Below, piece by piece: positions 42,549-50,654 of a stretch of DNA of 64,000 bases. This DNA is from Phycisphaerales bacterium (GTDB lineage Bacteria > Planctomycetota > Phycisphaerae > UBA1845), in NCBI GenBank assembly GCA_020639115.1, contig JACKHG010000005.1, positions 62,001-126,000 of the forward strand, written 5' to 3'. Position numbers and translations under genes: made by a program. Numbering within the stretch: position 1 is the first letter of the stretch; every line of letters starts with the position of its first letter. The notes beneath the pieces were generated by a model that was not told where the DNA came from, searched no databases, and was given only the letters and a program-made list of their open reading frames with translations.

Positions 42549-45019
42549 GTGGTGATGACGGCGCTGCCGCATCAAGTTCCGAGGCGACAGCCGGTGCGGG
42601 CACGATCACGTTCAAGAGCAATGTCGCGAAAATCAGCCAGCTTGACGACGCCAGCCGCACGACCGAAGGCGTTGGGCTAGCACTCGGCGACGATCTCTAT
42701 GCCGGTTACCGCGCACAGCAGGCCCCGGCTCCCTCCGACATCAAGCTGGGAGTGAGCTTCTTGACCGACCGCAGCGAGCGACTTGACGACTTCGTTGCCA
42801 GTAAACCGGCTGAGTCCGCGGGCCGCACGCTCTCGGCCGGCGAGCGGTACAATTACTTCGCATCCACGAACCGCGGCGACGCGGCCCAGTCCACCGAAGC
42901 CGAGCCAGTCGGCCGACAAGGGCATTCCGGCAACTGCAGGGCGCCTTCGTCGCGACTGGACGCCTTGCCACTCAGGATCCTGGACGAGATTCGCAGACGG
43001 CAAAGCGGCGGCAACTCAAGACGCTCAGAAGACTCAACCCTGTTGGCGCCGCTCGACCGCATTGCTGCCGAAGGTCCTCTCCAGTCAGCGCTGGGAAGTA
43101 AACGTGACACTTCCCTGACGGGGACACAGCGTGGCGCTACTTCCAACCCGCCCACACCGTCAGGGGATGCCTACGATGGAGACAGACTTGTTGACGACTT
43201 GGACGTCCTCTTCATGACCAACAGGCAAAGTCGCCTGGATCGCTGGCACGCGGGCACGCAGCTTGCCGACGCGTCGGCGGATCAGAATCAGCTGCAGGCG
43301 GACAAGCCGAAGGAAGCGCCCGAGCAGCCAGCCGCGGCTGACCAGGCCCGCGGCGCTCAGCTTCCGGCCGCGACCGCGCGACCCGCAAAGACCAAGATCA
43401 TCAAGACCGGATCCCTCACCACCGAAGTCGACGACTACGACGCCGCCGTGCAGCAGGTCGACGGCATCCTCGCCCGCTTCGACTGCTACCTCGCGGACGC
43501 CTCTACCAAGGAGTCAGCCGGGGGGGCGCTCATTGGTACGATCACCATTCGCGTCGCGCCCGCGGACTTCGAGGTGCTCTTCGCCGCGCTGCGCCAGGTC
43601 GGCCGGCTGACCGGCGAGGACGTCAAGTCCGCCGACGTCACCGCCCAGTACGTCGACCTCGAGGCCCGCAGCGCCGCCCTCAAAATCACCGAGGAGCGGC
43701 TGATGGAACTGGTGAAATCCAAGACCTTCGTCGACCGCATGGACGACCTGCTCAAGGTCGAGCAGGAGATGAACCGCGTCCGCACCGAGATCGAGCAGAT
43801 CGAGGGGCAACTGCGCGTGCTGGCGGACCGCGTCGCCCTCTCCACGATCAACCTCGAGCTGCGCGAGCCCGGCCGCGTCGTGCCCTCCGCGAGCCTGTCG
43901 GTCGAAGTACCGGAGCTCGGACCGGCTGCGGACGCGCTCACGAAGGCGCTCGCCGAACTCGACGGCCGGCTCGTCTCGGGAAAAATCAAGGAACGCGACC
44001 GGGGCTCGCTCGCCGGCGAGTACCGCCTCAAGGTCAACCTCGACCGCTTCGGCGACGCCCTGGCGGCGATCGCAGGCCTCGGCCGCGTCGACAGCCGCGA
44101 CGTCCGCGACTGGAACGCCGCCAGCGCAGCCGCACCGTGGGCGGCCCGCGTCCCCTGCGACATCGCCCTGACCCTCTTCGAACGTACGCGCGACCTGCCG
44201 GCTGGCTCGGTAACCGTGCAGATCCCCAGCCTCGCCGACGCCGTGGACACGCTCGAGGACGCGATCGCGCCGCTCGGCGCGACCATCGCCGCCAACCGCA
44301 CGACGCAGCGCGACGACGGCTCCGCCAGCGCCAGCATCCAGATCCGCGTACCGGCCGGCGCGTTCGCCGAACTCGTCAGCCGCGTCGAAACGCTCGGCCG
44401 CGTCACCGCCCGCGAACTCACCGGCGAAACCGGCCATATCATCGGCGGGTCAGCCGATACCCCCTGCACGCTCGCGCTCACCCTCGCGGAGCCGCAGCGG
44501 CAAATCCCCAGCGGCGGCATGGTCATCGAGGTCGAGAAGTTCGCCCCGGCCCGCGACCGACTCGCGAAACTCGTCGACGACCGCGACATCCAGGTGCTCG
44601 CCTCCAACAGCAGCCAGCGTACGGATGGCACCTGGGTCGGCCGGTTCAGCCTGGGGATAACCGCCAGCAAGATGGACGCGGCTGTCGCGGACCTGGAGAA
44701 GCTCGGCAAGGTGTCGTCGCGGGAGATCCGCGGCATCGGCCTGGGCGAGCTGTCGCGGATCGACCCGAACGCGCTCGGCGTGATCGAGGTCATTCTGGCG
44801 GAGAAAGCGGCGCTGACGCCCGAGCCGGACCGGGCCAGCGGCTCGTTCCGCAAGTACCTCCGCGACGGACTCGCGGGCCTGTACGAATCGCTCGGCCTGA
44901 TCGTCTACGGCCTGGTGGTCCTGGCCCCGTGGCTCGTGATCGCCGTCGTAGCCGGCTGGCTCATCACCCGCACGTGGAAGCGCCGCAAGGCCCGCGCCCA
45001 AACAGAGCCGCGACCGTAA
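42143..45019 (+). CDS. DUF4349-type membrane protein with four tandem modules
   Basis: The frame encodes up to 958 residues; the true start is uncertain and the region before about residue 95 may be non-coding or part of the split gene. Residues about 100-420 are a low-complexity linker rich in Ser, Ala, Asp and Gln. From about residue 420, four copies of a ~75-residue module follow (repeat 1 TEVDDYDAAVQQVDGILARF; repeat 2 VEVPELGPAADALTKALAEL; repeat 3 VQIPSLADAVDTLEDAIAPL; repeat 4 IEVEKFAPARDRLAKLVDD), with a coiled coil (MDDLLKVEQEMNRVRTEIEQ) after the first. A helix near residues 915-940 crosses the membrane. The C-terminus ends in EPRP from a GA hairpin. Confidence 0.72.
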   Translation: MPALGVRAGRAALPRQSAPSASNRSAMPAAFSVASGAQTEGGSFSCLGNGGLRPVRGGSERFRCPVPTPGGGLRVQRHRRRDSDGDLLAWSLDGQAAGLKSRNSVEFGLPAVNLDDTKRGFRADILRSGLGYAGIGGDDGAAASSSEATAGAGTITFKSNVAKISQLDDASRTTEGVGLALGDDLYAGYRAQQAPAPSDIKLGVSFLTDRSERLDDFVASKPAESAGRTLSAGERYNYFASTNRGDAAQSTEAEPVGRQGHSGNCRAPSSRLDALPLRILDEIRRRQSGGNSRRSEDSTLLAPLDRIAAEGPLQSALGSKRDTSLTGTQRGATSNPPTPSGDAYDGDRLVDDLDVLFMTNRQSRLDRWHAGTQLADASADQNQLQADKPKEAPEQPAAADQARGAQLPAATARPAKTKIIKTGSLTTEVDDYDAAVQQVDGILARFDCYLADASTKESAGGALIGTITIRVAPADFEVLFAALRQVGRLTGEDVKSADVTAQYVDLEARSAALKITEERLMELVKSKTFVDRMDDLLKVEQEMNRVRTEIEQIEGQLRVLADRVALSTINLELREPGRVVPSASLSVEVPELGPAADALTKALAELDGRLVSGKIKERDRGSLAGEYRLKVNLDRFGDALAAIAGLGRVDSRDVRDWNAASAAAPWAARVPCDIALTLFERTRDLPAGSVTVQIPSLADAVDTLEDAIAPLGATIAANRTTQRDDGSASASIQIRVPAGAFAELVSRVETLGRVTARELTGETGHIIGGSADTPCTLALTLAEPQRQIPSGGMVIEVEKFAPARDRLAKLVDDRDIQVLASNSSQRTDGTWVGRFSLGITASKMDAAVADLEKLGKVSSREIRGIGLGELSRIDPNALGVIEVILAEKAALTPEPDRASGSFRKYLRDGLAGLYESLGLIVYGLVVLAPWLVIAVVAGWLITRTWKRRKARAQTEPRP

Positions 45020-45027
45020 GGGAGCGG
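45005..45027 (+). repeat. GA-hairpin repeat, copy D, at a gene 3' end
   Basis: The core CCGC-GA-CC-[GTAA]-GG-GA-GCGG occupies 45008-45027. The loop GTAA contains the stop codon (TAA, 45017-45019) of the DUF4349 gene. Copies with CC/GG instead of GC/GC keep base pairing. Confidence 0.75.
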
Positions 45028-45091
45028 ACGCCGCACGGACCCACGATCGCGGTCTCGCAATACACCAACCGGAGTATTGCACCGCCGCTCC

Positions 45092-45140
45092 GAGCCGCGA
45101 GCGCCAGCGAGCGGGCTGAGGTGGTAACCAGAGTGACAAC
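45092..45140 (+). repeat. GA-hairpin repeat, copy C
   Basis: The hairpin CCGC-GA-GC-[GCCA]-GC-GA-GCGG lies at 45095-45114 and is followed by GCTGAGGTGGTAACC and GAGTGACAACA. It is nearly identical to copy B over about 45 bases and sits between the DUF4349 gene and the toxin-antitoxin pair. Confidence 0.65.
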
Positions 45141-45247
45141 AACCAGCCCCACAACGGGCGAGTCCAACCCGCCGGCACCGCGAACCTCTCCGAATGAGGA
45201 GAAGCGCCAAGCACGGCTTTCTATTCGCGATCACCATGCGGGAAGCA

Positions 45248-45253
45248 TATAAT
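45248..45253 (+). promoter_or_regulatory. -10 box upstream of the toxin-antitoxin pair
   Basis: A perfect TATAAT lies 39-44 bases before the ATG at 45292. The expected -35 region holds only weak matches (TCGCGA at 17-base spacing). Confidence 0.4.
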
Positions 45254-45291
45254 GAACGTCGGTTGAGTCTGTCGAAGTGGGACTGTCAACG

Positions 45292-45522
45292 ATGAATCGC
45301 TTTGATCGCATCACGGTACGTCCGGAGCAGATGGGCGGGGTGCCCTGTATTCGCGGACTGCGCATACCGGTCGCGACCGTCGTTGGGCTTGTTGCTGAGG
45401 GGCAGTCGGTCGCTGACATTCTGGCCGACTACCCGGACCTCGAGGCAAAGGACATCTACCAGGCCCTCGCCTACGCCGCCGAGGCGGTCCGCGAAAGGGC
45501 CATCCCGCTTCAGGCTGGATGA
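45292..45522 (+). CDS. DUF433 antitoxin
   Basis: This 76-residue protein starts at ATG 45292; GTG 45277 is an alternative start. It has the DUF433 pattern, ITVRPEQMGGVPCIRGLRIP then VGLVAEGQSVADILADYPDL, which is a small DNA-binding helical fold found next to PIN-like toxins. It overlaps the next gene by four bases (ATGA), typical of toxin-antitoxin operons. It probably binds the toxin and represses its own promoter. Confidence 0.9.
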   Translation: MNRFDRITVRPEQMGGVPCIRGLRIPVATVVGLVAEGQSVADILADYPDLEAKDIYQALAYAAEAVRERAIPLQAG

Positions 45523-45896
45523 TGCGATTCCTCCTGGACAATAGCCTGTCCCCACGGATGGCGACCGCCCTATGCGAGTTAGGTCACGACGCCATCCACG
45601 TGCGCGATTTGGATCTAGCCGAAGCGGATGACCCGACGATCTTCGTCGCCGCAGCAAGAGACCAGCGCGTCCTCGTCGCCCAGGACACGGACTTTTCGGC
45701 CATCCTGGCGCTACGCCGTGAACGTCAGCCCTCGGTTCTGCTTTTTCGCTGTCGCCACAAATCGCCGGCCGGTCTGCTCCGGATCCTGCAAGCGAACCTC
45801 GCCACGATCGCCAACGATCTTGAAGACGGCGCGATCGTCATTTTTGACGACGCCCGAATACGGGTGCGCACATTGCCCATCCACGGCGAACAGTGA
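45519..45896 (+). CDS. DUF5615 PIN-like toxin
   Basis: This 125-residue protein shows the DUF5615/PIN-like pattern: MMRFLLDNSLSPRMATALCE at the N-terminus with an Asp in LLDNSLSP, HDAIHVRDLDLAEADD, and VLVAQDTDFSAILALRR, with acidic residues that bind metal in PIN nucleases. It is inferred to be an RNase-like toxin whose antitoxin is the preceding gene. The overlap ATGATG links their translation. Confidence 0.9.
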   Translation: MMRFLLDNSLSPRMATALCELGHDAIHVRDLDLAEADDPTIFVAAARDQRVLVAQDTDFSAILALRRERQPSVLLFRCRHKSPAGLLRILQANLATIANDLEDGAIVIFDDARIRVRTLPIHGEQ

Positions 45897-45969
45897 CGAA
45901 CACGTCGGGTCGCGGCGATCGAAGCGACTGCTCGACGGCCCATGCCTGCCGTCCAGCCCGTGTTTCGGC

Positions 45970-45988
45970 CCGGTCGCTTGCGCTCCGG
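45970..45988 (-). repeat. Related GA-hairpin with GCAA loop
   Basis: On the minus strand CCGGAGC, GCAA and GCGACCGG form a hairpin with GC/GC closing a GNRA-type GCAA loop and GA-type mismatches flanking. It looks like a relative of the copies at 38.2 and 45 kb, though the outer stem has one extra base. Confidence 0.45.
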
Positions 45989-46076
45989 ATACGGATCGCA
46001 CCAACACCCACACGCTGGCTGAACCACCATGGCGGATCCTGGATCGCAATGCACGCTCGGCATGGTGCCACGGGCG

Positions 46077-46091
46077 CGGCCCGGAGGGCCG
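46077..46091. repeat. Perfect 6-bp hairpin with GGA loop
   Basis: CGGCCC and GGGCCG flank GGA. It is nested within a looser outer inverted repeat made of TGCCACGGGC near 46066 and GCCCGTGG near 46115. Confidence 0.5.
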
Positions 46092-46144
46092 AAGACGTTA
46101 GCCAGACGGCGCCAGCCCGTGGTTGGCACACGCGAACGTACACT

Positions 46145-46211
46145 GAGCCCTGCCAAGGGCGGCACTCTCCAGCGACCGGCGCGCCCCGGAGTATCGCCCT
46201 TGCCAGGGCTC
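46145..46211. repeat. 17-bp inverted repeat with one mismatch
   Basis: GAGCCCTGCCAAGGGCG (46145-46161) pairs with CGCCCTTGCCAGGGCTC (46195-46211), leaving a 33-base centre. No gene lies inside. Confidence 0.6.
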
Positions 46212-46236
46212 CGACTCATTGGGATTACACTATCCC

Positions 46237-46250
46237 GGGGCTGACGCCCC
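46237..46250. repeat. Short GGGGC/GCCCC hairpin
   Basis: A 5-bp stem with TGAC loop, about 25 bases after the larger inverted repeat, of a type common in this intergenic stretch. Confidence 0.45.
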
Positions 46251-46332
46251 TGGCGAACCTCTCCCGCCCTGCCGGGCGATTGAAGTGCCAAGGCAAGAAA
46301 CGCGTGGGGCTCGGCCGACTACGCCATTCGGC

Positions 46333-47484
46333 CTACCACGCATGCCGATAGATATCAGCCAGTTCGGCGGCGCCCACGCTGCGCGGGTTGAACGTCGCGG
46401 TCCACTGCTTGGCCGCCTCGGCGGCGAGTTCCGGCAGGTCGGCCTCGGCCACGCCATGATCCCGCAACCGCGGGGCGAGGCCCGCGGCTGAGAGCATCGC
46501 GGCGCAATAGTCCGCGAGTTCCCCAGCCGGCATGTCCAGCGCGGCATAGTGATATCTGCCGCCGGCGCAGTTGAACCGGATGACGTGCGGCAGCATGACG
46601 CCGACCGCCCGGCCGTGGATGATGCCGAAGCGGGCGGTCAGCGGGTTGGCGCAGGCGTGCGCGGCCCCCAGCATGGAATACTCAATGGCACAACCCGCCA
46701 GGTGTGCGCCGACGAGCATGTCGCGGCGGGCGGCGGCATCAGATGGGCTTCGCAGGGCCCGCTCCAGCGCGCCGCGGATCAGGCGCCACGCCGCGCACGA
46801 AAACGCCAGCGAAACGTCGCTGCGCCGCGTCGTCCCGGCTGTCTCGACGACGTGCGCGAGCGCATCGATCCCAGCCGCCGCCGCGACCGATGGCGGCTGG
46901 GTCGCGGTGAGCTCCTCGTCCAGAATCGCCACCCGCGGACGCAGGCCGCCCGCCCGCGGATCGCGCCGATCGCCGCAGGCCATCTTCTGATGCGTCGCCG
47001 GATCGCTGATCAACGCGAACGACTGGCCCTCGCTGCCCGTGCCCGCGGTCGTCGGCATCGCGATCATCGGCAGCATCGGCCTCTTGGCCCTGTTCTCGCC
47101 CCAGTAGTCCTTGATTTCTCCCCCATTGGCCAGCAGCAGGTTGATACCCTTCGCACAATCCATCGCGCTACCGCCCCCCAGCCCAACAATGAAATCGATG
47201 TGCTCCCGTTGGGCCAGTTCCAACCCCGCCGCCACGTGCTCCGTCATCGGGTTCTCTGCCACGCCGTCAAACACCGTGACCGCCACGCGGGCCTCCGCGA
47301 GGCTCGCTTCCGCCCGGGAGACGTGACCGGCCTTGCGAATTCCAACATCCGTCACCAGCAGCACGTGCGTCGCCCCTTCCGCCCGGGCCAACCCGCCGAG
47401 CTGCGCAAGCGTCCCCGCCCCGGCGATCACGCGCACGGGCGATTGCTGCAGGACTTCCGGAAGCGGCGGGTTCGACGCGGTCAT
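46333..47484 (-). CDS. Iron-containing alcohol dehydrogenase
   Basis: This 383-residue protein starts at ATG 47484, overlapping the stop of the upstream reductase gene by four bases. It is a group III (iron-type) ADH. It has the NAD-binding VIAGAGTLAQLG-like start, GLGGGSAMDCAKGINL, TTAGTGSEGQ, and the metal-site His residues in DALAHVVET and GIIHGRAVGVMLPHVI. It would interconvert an aldehyde and an alcohol. Its coupling to the aldehyde-dehydrogenase-type gene and ligase upstream suggests a three-step acid-to-alcohol route, an inference from order. Confidence 0.9.
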   Translation of the reverse strand: MTASNPPLPEVLQQSPVRVIAGAGTLAQLGGLARAEGATHVLLVTDVGIRKAGHVSRAEASLAEARVAVTVFDGVAENPMTEHVAAGLELAQREHIDFIVGLGGGSAMDCAKGINLLLANGGEIKDYWGENRAKRPMLPMIAMPTTAGTGSEGQSFALISDPATHQKMACGDRRDPRAGGLRPRVAILDEELTATQPPSVAAAAGIDALAHVVETAGTTRRSDVSLAFSCAAWRLIRGALERALRSPSDAAARRDMLVGAHLAGCAIEYSMLGAAHACANPLTARFGIIHGRAVGVMLPHVIRFNCAGGRYHYAALDMPAGELADYCAAMLSAAGLAPRLRDHGVAEADLPELAAEAAKQWTATFNPRSVGAAELADIYRHAW

Positions 47485-48900
47485 GCGGCTTGAATCTGCA
47501 GTGCCCGCTGGCGGTAGAGATGCTCGAACAGGTTGCCCTCGTGCGGCTGATCCCAACTGAGCTGCCAGGTCGGCACCGGGCCGATGTTCAGGCGGTCGAC
47601 GTTGCGGCTCGCCATCAGCGCGTCGATCAGCCCGCGGTCCTCGGTGAGCGCCGTCACGATCAGCGACGGGCCGATAGCCTCGGGCATCTCCGCAACCGGG
47701 CATTCCACGACCGACGCGTACGGAAACAGGAATTCGCGGTTCGCGAGCGGGTGCTCCCGCGTGCCGCACCAGATCACCGCCGGTTGGAGAAACGCGCACC
47801 GGCCGATCCGCGCAAGCCGCGGCGTGCCCCGCAGCCGCTCCGCGTGATCGATCGCCGAGCCGTCCCGTAGCCCCTGGGCGATCGCGGCGTCAATCTGCTC
47901 GGCCACCGCAGGATTGGCGAACGCCGCGAGCGTGGCGGCAGGATCGTCGGTCGGCAGCGCCCGCCGCTGGGCCAGCTCGCCGGCGATCGCCTCCGCCAGC
48001 CCCTCCCCGTTCCGCGGCGTCCACACGGCTGAGCAGTTGATGCACGACCGGCCGCCGTTGGCCTCGATCGAGCTGACGATGACGTCGAGGTGCGCCGACC
48101 AGTCGTCGGCCACGTCGGGCCCGAGGACGATCTTGCTGTAGCCCGGACCGTGGATTTCCACCGTCGGGTCCGCAAGATACGGCTCGATCGTCGCCCCGCC
48201 GCCGAAGAGCATCGAGCGGTCGATGCTGCGGAGCAGCTCGCCCGCCCCCGCGTGATCGGTAGGGTAGAACCCGAACGCCGCCCGCGGCACCCCGCGGCTG
48301 CCAGCGCCTCGATGATGCGGTACGGCGTCCACGGCTCCTCGCGGCCGGGCTTGAGCACCACCGGCGCGCCAGGCACGATCGCCGGAATCCACAGCGAGTG
48401 CACGCCGGGCGAGTTGCTCGGCAGCACCGCCCGAAACACCGCCGCCCTCGCGGAAAAAAGCTCAGCGTGCCGCCCGCGTGCGTGCCGTAACCCGTATCGA
48501 GAATCGCCAGGTCGAAGCCGCGCGTCAGTCCGCGGACGATCGGCTCGATCTCGTCCAGCACCTTGCGGATCTTCTCCGCGTTCCTGCGGCAATACCACGG
48601 GCATGCCGGTCGTCGCCGAAAGCTCTGCGATGTAGTCGTCGAAGCTCTGCACGCCGTCGCCCAGCGGCAGTTCGGCGTGCACGAACAGGTCCGCCGCCTT
48701 GCGACTCATGGCCATCAGTTCGCGAACGCTGAAGCGTTCCAGCACGCGGTCGTCCATGTGCAGAATATCGCGCGCACCATGCCGCTGTTCGCCTGGCTCA
48801 CCTCGGCCACGGCCTCACCAGTCGTCGCGTGGTGCACGAGCGTCGTTGTCTCCACGCTGGTATACGGTTCGCCGCCGCGCAGAATAGGGATATGCCGCAT
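47481..48900 (-). pseudogene. Aldehyde-dehydrogenase-fold (acyl-)reductase, frame-disrupted
   Basis: Joining frames gives a continuous ALDH-fold protein of about 470 residues from ATG 48900 (MRHIPILRGGEPYTSVETT) to the stop at 47481. Segments include AADLFVHAELPLGDG, KVLDEIEPIVRGLTRGFDLA, VLPSNSPGVHSLW, YSKIVLGPDVADDW and the catalytic region GGRSCINCSAVW with the likely active Cys. Frames change near 48773, 48589, 48448 and 48300, mostly in G-rich runs, each explained by one base. A LuxC-like acyl-reductase role would fit the neighbours. Real mutation or sequence error cannot be separated here; the amino acid text is well preserved. Confidence 0.7.
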
Positions 48901-49993
48901 CAGTACACCCCCTCGACGATCGGCGTCGCGAAAACCCGAAAACGGCCGCACGTCCCCACGCCGTCCCACGGATACGCCGCGCACGGCGGCGATGCACCTC
49001 GTCGCGCTCCAGGAACCGCGGCATGAAGAACTCCTTCGTCAGCGTGGTCAGCCGCACGCGGCCCACCGCGCCCGTAATCGACCACCCGGTCCGGCTCGTC
49101 AGGGTCGACGACCTGCGTCATCGCCCGCGGCACCGCGTGATAGATCACCGAGTACCCGTCAGCCGGGTCAAACGGCTTGTGGCACGCCAGCCCCATGAGG
49201 GTATTGCCGTACGTGGGCACGAACGCCACCTTGCCCTCCAGCAGTTCCTCCCGGGCGAACCGGTGAAACTGCCGGGTGAGCTGCGTGCCGCCGCAGAACA
49301 CGCCCTTGATCCCCGCGTCCGCCAGCGAGACGCGTCGCAGATCGCCTCGAGCAGCTTCGGCGTCGTGAACATGCACTGGATGTTCGGGTGCGCCCGCAGC
49401 AGCGTCAGCCCCTGGTTGACCACGTGCTCCCTTGTACTTCGTGCATCTCGCGCTGCGGCGCGGCGGCTCTTGATCAGCGACCACCCGCGCGGATCCATGT
49501 CCACGCAGAAGCAGATCCCGCCGCGGTGCTGGCAGAGGTGCTCGACCGCGAGCCGCAGGCGCCGCGGGCCCGACGGCCCGAGCATCAGCCAGTCCGCTCC
49601 GCGCGGAAAGGCGTCGTCCGCGAGCGTCCGGCTGAAGAGCTCGTAGTCCGTGCGGAAATCGCTGATGTTGATCCGCGACTTGGGAATGCCGGTACTGCCC
49701 CCCGTCTCGAAGACGTAGACCGGCTGATCCGCGTACGCCCGCGGCACCCAGCGCCGCACCGGCCCGCCCCGCAGCCACTCGTCCTGAAACCACGGAAACT
49801 TGTCGAGATCCGCGTAGGATTGCACCTCTTTCCGCGGGTCCCACCCCAGCCCCTGCGCATACTCGATCCAGAACGGCGCCCCCGTCTGCGGATCAAAATG
49901 CCACGCCACCACCTCGCGTACCTGCGCATCCAACCGCGCCCGCGCCTCGGCAACACTCTTCTGCAGATCCGACTCGACTGATTGCACACTCAC
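48900..49993 (-). pseudogene. Acyl-activating ligase (LuxE/PaaK-like), frame-disrupted
   Basis: Joined frames encode about 360 residues, from GTG 49993 (VSVQSVESDLQKSV; GGAG eight bases upstream) to a stop overlapping the reductase start (TGATG). Segments include VYVFETGGSTGIPKSRI, a nucleotide loop typical of ANL/LuxE-like ligases, DWLMLGPSGPRRLR, NIQCMFTTPKLLEAI and VAFVPTYGNTLMGLACH. Frame changes occur near 49335, 49068 and 48995, and a compensating pair is possible near 49430-49465. It would activate a carboxylic acid as acyl-adenylate or thioester. The same caution on sequence error applies. Confidence 0.65.
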
Positions 49994-50051
49994 TAAAGAC
50001 ACTCCAGGGCCACCCAGGTCGCGAGCCACTGAACGCGAATGCACGGCGGGC

Positions 50052-50624
50052 TCAGACGGCTTCCAATCTGATCAGGTCGCCGAACACCCGCGCCAGCTTC
50101 TCACCTGCCTTGTCGGAGCAGTACGTCGCACGCCACTCACCATCACGGAAAACGTCAAGTTCCGCGTTGCCCGCGAAGTGGTCGCGGATTGCCCGCATGC
50201 GCTCGTCTCCGCCGCCCGACAACTCCGTCGTATCCACCGACCAGATTTCCCACGCCGGTCCCAGTTGCCGCGAGACACTCCAACTGTGCCGGCGATTGAG
50301 AATATACCCTTCCGGCTCGCCTTCCCGCGGATACTCGCGAGGCTCCGGAGCGTCCAGATCCCAATCGTGCCAGTCAAGCCGCACGATGCGGGCTTTGCGT
50401 ACGTTGCGAAAGTCGACACCGCGCAGATTCACCGATTCCCACAAGCGGCGCCCCTCGGCTGACACCACGAATCCGCCGGGCTCGGAGATCGGTGGCATGA
50501 ACGGACCGGTACGCTCGAGCTGCATGAGTCCGCGGATTCGCGGCAGGTGCCGGCCCATTCCATTCCAGAGAATGTTCCCGTAGTCTCCCCACGGCATCCG
50601 CCGGGGCCGCAAACGCAACGCCAT
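50052..50624 (-). CDS. Conserved protein of unknown function
   Basis: This 190-residue protein starts at ATG 50624; an internal ATG at 50597 (MPWGDYGNILWNG) is also possible. It has no signal peptide or membrane helix. Recognisable segments are LERTGPFMPPISEPGGFVV, KARIVRLDWHDWDLDAPEP and GEPEGYILNRRHSWSVS. Similar text occurs, from memory, in immunity-like or regulatory hypothetical proteins, but I cannot assign a family with confidence. It lies between the propeller gene and the ligase on the same strand with short gaps. Confidence 0.65.
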   Translation of the reverse strand: MALRLRPRRMPWGDYGNILWNGMGRHLPRIRGLMQLERTGPFMPPISEPGGFVVSAEGRRLWESVNLRGVDFRNVRKARIVRLDWHDWDLDAPEPREYPREGEPEGYILNRRHSWSVSRQLGPAWEIWSVDTTELSGGGDERMRAIRDHFAGNAELDVFRDGEWRATYCSDKAGEKLARVFGDLIRLEAV

Positions 50625-50654
50625 CTCGGCACCACCTCATCAATGCCCCCGGCC

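Larger units (their letters stand above)
45897..46332. other. Palindrome-rich intergenic island
   Basis: This 436-base stretch between the toxin gene and the convergent Fe-ADH gene has no credible gene. It carries four hairpins, each annotated separately. Its density of perfect stems is unusual. Confidence 0.6.

Noticed and set aside
45725..46291. Minus-strand frame of 188 codons opposite the toxin and spacer
   Set aside because: It runs through palindromes and the toxin gene and lacks any domain.
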